Origin: Podospora pseudoanserina
Lineage: Eukaryota > Ascomycota > Sordariomycetes > Sordariales > Podosporaceae
Length of the DNA stretch: 64,000 bases
Assembly: GCF_035222485.1 (NCBI RefSeq)
Contig: NC_085920.1
Location: forward strand, 2,604,001-2,668,000
Reading direction: 5' to 3'
Shown: one piece after another, positions 58,205 through 64,000 of the stretch
Layout of the letters: each line of letters starts with the position of its first letter
Position numbering within the stretch: position 1 is the first letter of the stretch
Notes under the pieces: model-generated
Databases searched by the model: none
What the model was told of the DNA's origin: nothing
What the model saw: the letters and a program-made list of their open reading frames with translations, nothing else
Position numbers and translations under genes: made by a program

Positions 58205-61200
58205 TCACTGAGGGTGGTAAAACGGTCCCTGGGGTTGGTGTGGCGAGTGAGAAAACGGTGACACTGAACCCTGGGGTGTAAACTGATGTTCAGGCCCAGT
58301 CGCATGAATATCAAGCATGTTACCCCCATACCCCATCTGGACCCCCGCGCTGGGATCTTGCAGCCCCAGAGCGTTCATCGACATGGTTGGCATGGCGGGA
58401 AAGGGCTCTATCTCTGGAGTAGACACATAATTGTTTGGCGGCGTTGACATGTAAGGGCTTGTTGTGACGGGAAGTCCGCCGCCAAAGGCGGGCGTGTTGA
58501 GGCTAGTGAAGCCAGTGACGGGGTGGTGTCCGACCGGTTGCATGTTGAGATTGGTCTGACCCATGCTCTGAGCGAGATCACCAAAATCGCTGTGGTGTTG
58601 AGGGTAAAACTGTTGTTGCTGAGGTATAGCGTGATGGTAGACAAACTGGCCAGGGAGCGGCGCATTCGTATATACTGGCATTGGGCCTTGTTGACGGACC
58701 ATTGGCCCCTGGCCAACCGGAGATCGATCCCACTGGGTTTGGGTGTTGAATGTGGGAGGAAACTGCCGCGGTGGCGGATCTTGGACAGGACTGATGATGG
58801 TATCCTCGTCGAGATCCTTCTTGGCTACCAGCTTGAGAATCGGCAAGCTGATCTGCTCCATGTGCTTGGCCAAGTGGACAGTCAACTTCTTCCAGGTCGG
58901 GAACGTCTTGCCACAGAAGCGGCATGGTTCTTGTTGAGGCAAAGCAGTGGTCTCTTTGTGACAAGCCTCGACTCTTTGCCAGGTGGGGTCGTTACCACCT
59001 GCCCGCTTGATGGCCGCCTTGGTCTTCACCTTGGGCTCAGCAAACTTGTGCTCGCGAACCAAGTGTTGAAGGAAGTTGTCACGGCGGTAGCAGATATGAC
59101 GGCAGTCCTCAACGTCGCACGTCCACCACTCCAGGTGCCGATGACCTTCGTTCTCGTGGCGGACCCAGTCTGCCTTTCTCTTGAAGATTTTGGGGTCTCT
59201 GCATCGGTCCCAGGTGCAGGTAAACGGCTGGACATCTTCATGGACATGTTTGGTCCAGTCAGAAGGCTTCTGGAATTTCTTTGACGTGAAACACAGCTGA
59301 CACTCAAACTCGGCAGGCAGTGTGCTGGTAGGAGGCATGGGGATGTCTTGAGGGAAGCTCTCCTGATTGATCGCGCCCTCTAGCGGCGTGATTTCTCCAT
59401 CCGAACCGTCAAACCTGGCAGATAGGGGGTCGGTACCGCCGGCGTTGAGGATATTGGCACTGCCTCCGAGTGCAATGCACATGCTACCGCAGTTGCAGTT
59501 TTGTGCTTTGACAGCCTGGATGTGCTTTACCCGAGAGTTGAGGAGGCCCTTGTACCGGATGATCTGCTGGTGGGCGATACGTTCAACCAGATAGGCGTTG
59601 ACGGTACTCAGTTGAGGATTCAACTTGAGAACGTGGTCCTTGAAGCCCGCCATGTTGGGGGTGATGTCATCAATGAGCTTGGTTGACTCCGTCTTGTCGC
59701 CTTCTTCAAATCCGTCATCTTCCTCGTCATCATCGTCATCCAAATCACCAGCATTCGACTTGGCATTCCCAAGGTTGGAAACCGGCGGCCCACCGGTCAT
59801 CTTCCACATGTCGACAATGCCAGGCGGTTGGTTCTCTGACTTGCTTCTCAATCGGTTCATCAAGGGCTTCTTGACGCTCAGCGTGCTCGGGCTCCTCACG
59901 ACTGGAGAGTGGACAGGAGTGGCGCTGAGGGAGCCGGATCGGGCATGTGTGGTCCCAATGGCTGCCACACTTCCCCCCATGGCAACAAGCGCCGTGTTGA
60001 TGCTTGGAACACTGTTCTTTCTGTTCCATGGGGTGGGGCTTGGTGGTGCGAGCTTCACCTGGCTGTCTCTTCGCTCAAAAGATGTGTCGGTTCCCCCAGA
60101 GCTTGCATCATCGTTTTCAACGCCACGAGACCGCTTGCTATTGTTGACACTTGGTTTCCGGGTGAGCTTGTCGCGCATGACCCCAATGATGCTCGGTCGT
60201 CGACTGTTATCACCTCGGCTCAGCGAGAGCTTCTTGAAGAGGTTTGTGGTCGCCTGCACATCATAATCAAAGATGCTAGGTAAACTGCGACGTCGTGTTC
60301 CCCATGTTGCTGCTCGAGATACAACCGACTCGTTATCGCACATCCGCGTATATCTCGCAATAGCGGCTTGAGCGGTCTCGGGCTGGTGCCGAGTGGAAGA
60401 AATGGACGATACCATGGGTCCATCAGCCCAGTTGCGATTCTGTCGAATGAAATCGACATCCTCTTCCGTCAAACCACCCGCGGCGTTCTCGTTGTAGTAC
60501 GTTTGGCCAGGTTTTAGCACATTCTGCGTCTCTGATACTTCAATCTCGCGATCGGGAACATTGGTGTTGGCATCCTGAGGCATGACAGGCACGAACTCTG
60601 AAGGTGTTGTTCGGGCAGTATGCTTCTGCAGCCAACTGTCAACCCTTCTGTTTTGCTGTTCCCGGTCACGATCTGAAGCCAGCTCATTCATGCTCGGGAC
60701 CTCGACGTTTGGTCGACGAGCTGGGTCCAAACCGCTCGGGCCTGTGGATTGATTCGCCCATCGGCCCGAGAGATCACGGACAGTGGGAGATGGCTCGGCC
60801 TCATGCACTGCCTGCTGGCTGGTGTTGAACTCATATGACCCGACATTGTTGTCTTGTTCCCAATGGGAGACTGTGACTCGCGGACTATGACTATGCATAA
60901 TGGGAGCTGCTGGGGCAAGGCCGCTGTCGCTTGACTCCTCACTGTTGCTTGTCCTTGGAGTCAAGTCGACAGAAGACGACTGTGCTGTAAGTGAGAGCTC
61001 GTGCGGCCCAATCGATGGCTGAGACAGGTCAGGAAATGTTGCAAACTCGCTTTTCCCGTCTGCGTGGGGTGAAGCCGTGGATAGTGAAGGGGTCTTGTCG
61101 GGACTCAGAGGAAAGGTGACCGCGCCAGCCTGTGGCACATGTTGCGAGCTAGTCGAAATGTTGGACTGAGATGTCTGTTGGTCGACAAGAAACGAATCCA

Positions 61201-61570
61201 AGCTATCGTCCACCAAGAAAGAAGGGGAGCCGCCAATGCTATTGAAGCTCGCGCCAAAGAAGGGATCGTCAACTTCGCTGAATTCGCTCGACTGGTAGTG
61301 AACACTGAGGGTGGACTCGGACTCGGCAGGGGTGTTGACGTTTAGGGAGGGCGAGGAGTACTGCTGTTGGGGCGATGGGTATGCAGAGAGATGGCTGTTC
61401 TTACTTGGCGTCGACGGGGCGCCTTGAAGTTGATATTGCTGGAGGTGAAGTTGTTGTTGCGGTTGCTGTTGTGGTTGCTGGTGAGGTCTGCGGGGTTCAT
61501 CAATCCGGTCCCGGCGGCGTGTGGTGGTGTCAGGGACGGATGAGGGGTATATGGTGTGAATCGAAGACAT
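58205..61570 (-). CDS. C2H2 zinc-finger protein, 1121 aa
   Basis: Single exon of 1121 residues starting MSSIHTIYPSSVPDTTTRRRD. The first 750 residues are Ser/Thr/Pro/Gln-rich, with a poly-Gln patch ('QQPQQQPQQQLHLQQ') at about 32-46, and carry Ser-Pro sites. Zinc-binding blocks occur at about 753-905: 'FECQLCFTSKKFQKPSDWTKHVH', 'FTCTWDRCRDPKIFKRKADWVRHENEGHRH', 'WTCDVEDCRHICYRRDNFLQHLVREHKF' and 'PCRFCGKTFPTWKKLTVHLAKH'. These are irregular C2H2 fingers, several with long His spacing. A Pro/Gln/Met-rich C-terminus follows. Nuclear transcription factor or RNA-binding role is likely by family; no named orthologue is recognised. No intron is needed. Confidence 0.87.
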   Translation of the reverse strand: MSSIHTIYPSSVPDTTTRRRDRIDEPRRPHQQPQQQPQQQLHLQQYQLQGAPSTPSKNSHLSAYPSPQQQYSSPSLNVNTPAESESTLSVHYQSSEFSEVDDPFFGASFNSIGGSPSFLVDDSLDSFLVDQQTSQSNISTSSQHVPQAGAVTFPLSPDKTPSLSTASPHADGKSEFATFPDLSQPSIGPHELSLTAQSSSVDLTPRTSNSEESSDSGLAPAAPIMHSHSPRVTVSHWEQDNNVGSYEFNTSQQAVHEAEPSPTVRDLSGRWANQSTGPSGLDPARRPNVEVPSMNELASDRDREQQNRRVDSWLQKHTARTTPSEFVPVMPQDANTNVPDREIEVSETQNVLKPGQTYYNENAAGGLTEEDVDFIRQNRNWADGPMVSSISSTRHQPETAQAAIARYTRMCDNESVVSRAATWGTRRRSLPSIFDYDVQATTNLFKKLSLSRGDNSRRPSIIGVMRDKLTRKPSVNNSKRSRGVENDDASSGGTDTSFERRDSQVKLAPPSPTPWNRKNSVPSINTALVAMGGSVAAIGTTHARSGSLSATPVHSPVVRSPSTLSVKKPLMNRLRSKSENQPPGIVDMWKMTGGPPVSNLGNAKSNAGDLDDDDDEEDDGFEEGDKTESTKLIDDITPNMAGFKDHVLKLNPQLSTVNAYLVERIAHQQIIRYKGLLNSRVKHIQAVKAQNCNCGSMCIALGGSANILNAGGTDPLSARFDGSDGEITPLEGAINQESFPQDIPMPPTSTLPAEFECQLCFTSKKFQKPSDWTKHVHEDVQPFTCTWDRCRDPKIFKRKADWVRHENEGHRHLEWWTCDVEDCRHICYRRDNFLQHLVREHKFAEPKVKTKAAIKRAGGNDPTWQRVEACHKETTALPQQEPCRFCGKTFPTWKKLTVHLAKHMEQISLPILKLVAKKDLDEDTIISPVQDPPPRQFPPTFNTQTQWDRSPVGQGPMVRQQGPMPVYTNAPLPGQFVYHHAIPQQQQFYPQHHSDFGDLAQSMGQTNLNMQPVGHHPVTGFTSLNTPAFGGGLPVTTSPYMSTPPNNYVSTPEIEPFPAMPTMSMNALGLQDPSAGVQMGYGGNMLDIHATGPEHQFTPQGSVSPFSHSPHQPQGPFYHPQ

Positions 61571-62297
61571 ATTTGCGGACGGCGGGTAGGAAAGTCCAGG
61601 GTGATATATTATACGATGAGATCTGGGGGCGTTGTCTTGTCTATGAAGGGGGAAGAGCCGGTGGAGCTCCCGATATCTTGGTCGAGAGGTGGGGAGTCAA
61701 TGACCCTAGGCGGCATACATGGTCCTGCGGCTGCGCAACGGGAGTGTTGTGTCGGGTGTCACTGTCTTTGCCAGCTACAAATGCGCCAACCACGGTCCGA
61801 ATTCCGCTTGGAAGTGCTATGGAAGGTCGCAGCAGAAGCAGGAATGTGGTTCAGGAGAAATCAAGTGATCGGCGTGTCGAGAGCAGGAGGATTGAAAGAG
61901 AAGAGTTGGAGTGCTGCTGTTGCTGGCGCGCGCACTGCTAGATGAGGCACGCCGCACCTGTTCCTTGGGCCAGTGGCCCGCTGACAGGGGTGATAATTGG
62001 GGGCGAGGCGCAGGGCGACGGCTGCGGTTCCGAGCCTGGACTGAGCCAAGCGCTTAAAATGCTTGTGGAAAGGAAAGGGGGGGATGCAAAGATACCAACG
62101 GTCAAGAGGTTGAGATGATCAATCTTTGATGGAAAACACCAGATATCAAGGTATAACAGAATGGTGAGGTTGTGTAGAGATAAAGCTGAGAAGGCGGGAG
62201 GCAGCCAAAAACATGGATTAAGGCAAAGATGGATAACGATAGACCGAATTGATCAGTCAGCTGCATCTATGGGCGGGCAACCTGCAGAAATGGTGGT

Positions 62298-62337
<40 letters not shown>

Positions 62338-64000
62338 AGTGATGGAAAGGTGACTGAGAGGTTGCAGAATTCAGTGCGGCTACTCAGACACGATATTGAA
62401 AGCCGAAGGGGGCAAGATGGATGAATTGGCTTCTGTCATCCAGAGTCAAGCCACAGCACAGGCACAAGAGAGAACGCCGACTGTTCCGCCTCTTGGGTTG
62501 GCAGATTCGGCCACCGTCAGGACCCGTGAGAATGCGGCGACAAAGTATGGTGAGACGGTCAATGGTGAGATGGTCGAGGAGGGGAACCGTTTAGTGGGGC
62601 AACAGTGTGCAACAAGCAACGCCCAAGACAGATAATGATGGGTAATCACCAATGTCGCTCATGGATACGATTCGAGAAGGTCCCTGGTTAGCACTGTAGA
62701 GAATGCTGTGATTCGCAGACGACATGAGGCAGTGCCTCTCCCTTGCCGATGGGCAGAATTGGCAGACCCAAGAGGCAGAATTGCATCTGTATAACCTTCC
62801 ACCCCGCGCTGGGGTTTTCTGTGGTGAGGCTCGAACAGGAAGCTTGTCCCCACCCCACCTTCGCGCTACTGACAAGGCATCCACTGCACGGCGAGCGGTA
62901 GGCGCACAGCCACCCTGGACGTGGCATAGAAATGCAGGAAAGAAGAGGGCAAGGCATTTTGAGAGTAACGCAAGGAGTCTCCCTAGTTTCAAACTCGCCA
63001 GTTCGGCGCCCTGTTATTGAGACCCCTCACACAGCATCTGTCGATTTAAAAGAATCTCAAGATTCTCGGCAACAACCCGTCAAAAAGTGCTTGTCTTTGT
63101 TAGCGTGCCGATCATGCAAAGAAACCCGAGCGTCTCCACAAGGCCGTGGTGGATCTGTCAAGTCCAGGCCAGTATCACGATCCTCTCTGCTTTCCTCCTG
63201 AATTCTGTGTTTCTCAAGATCGAGTGACCACATCGACAAAGCCATTGTCTGCTTGCAACTGACAATTTCCACAGCTTTAGGCTTCCCGATGTTGCATAAC
63301 AACTGCTGACATCAAAGCCTGGTTTTCGGCATCTTTTAAGTGTTATCGCTGGTTTGCCAAGCTCCCGTAGGGCCTGCACAGCCTCGTGGCGTTGACCCTC
63401 GCTGTTTGTCTTGGGTGCCGTCCGTTCGGATCATGGCGTCAGTCCCGGCCCCGCAACCTCCGCAACGGCGGGCCATGCCGTCTGAAATGTTTCTTCCCTT
63501 TGGAAGCATGAGGAGAAGGATTACTAACCGTACGGCCCGGCAGTTGTTGATACGAACAGACGCCCGGCGGATTCCGGCAAGAGCGGCACCTTTTTGATCA
63601 GCCTCAAAGCATCTACCGAGTGTGATTCGAGATCCTTGCGGACCTGTAGTTCTCCACTAGACAAGCCTCCTCCGGCGGTGGCTTGACTGCTTGGTTGTGT
63701 AACATTTGTTTCAACCTCGCGATCCCCTGCCCCCAGACGCCCGGAACAAATATGGAGTTTATTCCCAGAATACCTTGACCAGTCCAGACTCGGTATATGC
63801 CCCCAAGGTTTGTTCAGCCATCGTGCTTCGAAACCGAGAGGTGCGAGTGGAATAGGTCTGGGGTGCAGCAGTCATAGGCCAGCATGTATGCCCGCATGTA
63901 TTACGAATGTCCCAATTCCGAGCGACGGGCAGGTGATTTATGCTTCTCTGTAGTTGGCATTTGTTCATCCCCGCTGTTTCATGCGACTGATCTTGATCGT
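61571..64000. other. Upstream region of the C2H2 gene and window end
   Basis: About 2.4 kb with no recognised gene. It carries a 33-base A homopolymer at 62303-62335. Short open frames (for example 63340-63597 plus) show no motif. Promoter sequence of the C2H2 gene is expected here. Confidence 0.45.
62303..62335. repeat. Poly(A) homopolymer of 33 bases
   Basis: An uninterrupted run of 33 A on the plus strand (T on the strand of the C2H2 gene), about 730 bp upstream of that gene. I see no body of a retroposed sequence and no obvious target-site duplication next to it, so it is probably a promoter dA:dT tract. Confidence 0.9.

Noticed and set aside
62303-62335. Tail of a retroposed or mobile element
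   Set aside because: No coding body, terminal repeat or target-site duplication was visible on either side.

Overview
This window is nuclear chromosomal DNA from a filamentous ascomycete, most likely a sordariomycete and probably in or near the Sordariales. The signs are compact genes with short GT..AG introns (mostly 44-80 nt, GTAWGT-like donors), long intergenic 5' regions, and a gene set typical of filamentous fungi: a HAMP-repeat group III histidine kinase, an FLC/TRP-like channel, a SAM plus HMG-box factor, a WW plus PhoD-like phosphatase and a long C2H2 factor. I see no bacterial, organellar, CRISPR, rRNA or tRNA feature and no whole transposon. The genus is inferred from protein style only.

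Layout. 1-1754 (-): 5' part of a nik-1/os-1 type osmosensing kinase, running off the left edge. 5055-about 7500 (-): multi-exon gene of an unnamed fungal multi-pass membrane family. 7966-9580 (+): tRNA dihydrouridine synthase of the DUS2 class. 9879-11408 (-): protein phosphatase methylesterase PPE1, with an apparent one-base frame break. 13592-15948 (+): FLC-type TRP-like membrane protein. 18131-20014 (-): SAM-HMG transcription factor. 23038-24328 (+): 104-aa coiled-coil protein built from three exons, one of 20 nt. 25184-27940 (-): condensin kleisin BRN1. 29110-32189 (+): NCLX-like cation/Ca2+ exchanger. 33137-34092 (+): phosphomannomutase. 34387-38395 (-): WW-PhoD phosphatase. 39177-about 41160 (-): probably decaying member of a fungal CxxC-type family. 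42234-44040 (+): FMP42-like MFS transporter. 44881-46383 (-): HOS2-type class I histone deacetylase. 47563-49146 (+): ING-PHD protein. 50252-52386 (-): UGP1. 55199-55993 (+): DUF3605 / N-acetylglucosamine-induced protein. 56305-about 57305 (-): FolB-like protein. 58205-61570 (-): C2H2 factor. The right-hand 2.4 kb has no gene I can support.

Most genes are conserved housekeeping or regulatory genes in alternating convergent and divergent pairs. Possible functional links are HOS2 beside an ING-PHD gene (head to head, both chromatin), and PMM, UGP1 and the GlcNAc-induced protein (sugar-nucleotide and wall precursor supply). The two accessory-looking loci are the membrane-family gene between the kinase and DUS2, and the decayed-looking gene near 40 kb. 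The exon models were assembled by hand; where total length is said to be a whole number of codons, that supports the chosen splice sites. Three otherwise conserved genes (PPE1, SAM-HMG, FolB-like) each need a one-base adjustment or an unusual splice, mostly at short homopolymers, which suggests consensus errors in the assembly. I found no convincing wholly new system. The most worthwhile loci to recheck are the membrane-family gene, the small gene with the 20-nt exon and 781-nt intron, and the decayed CxxC-family gene.
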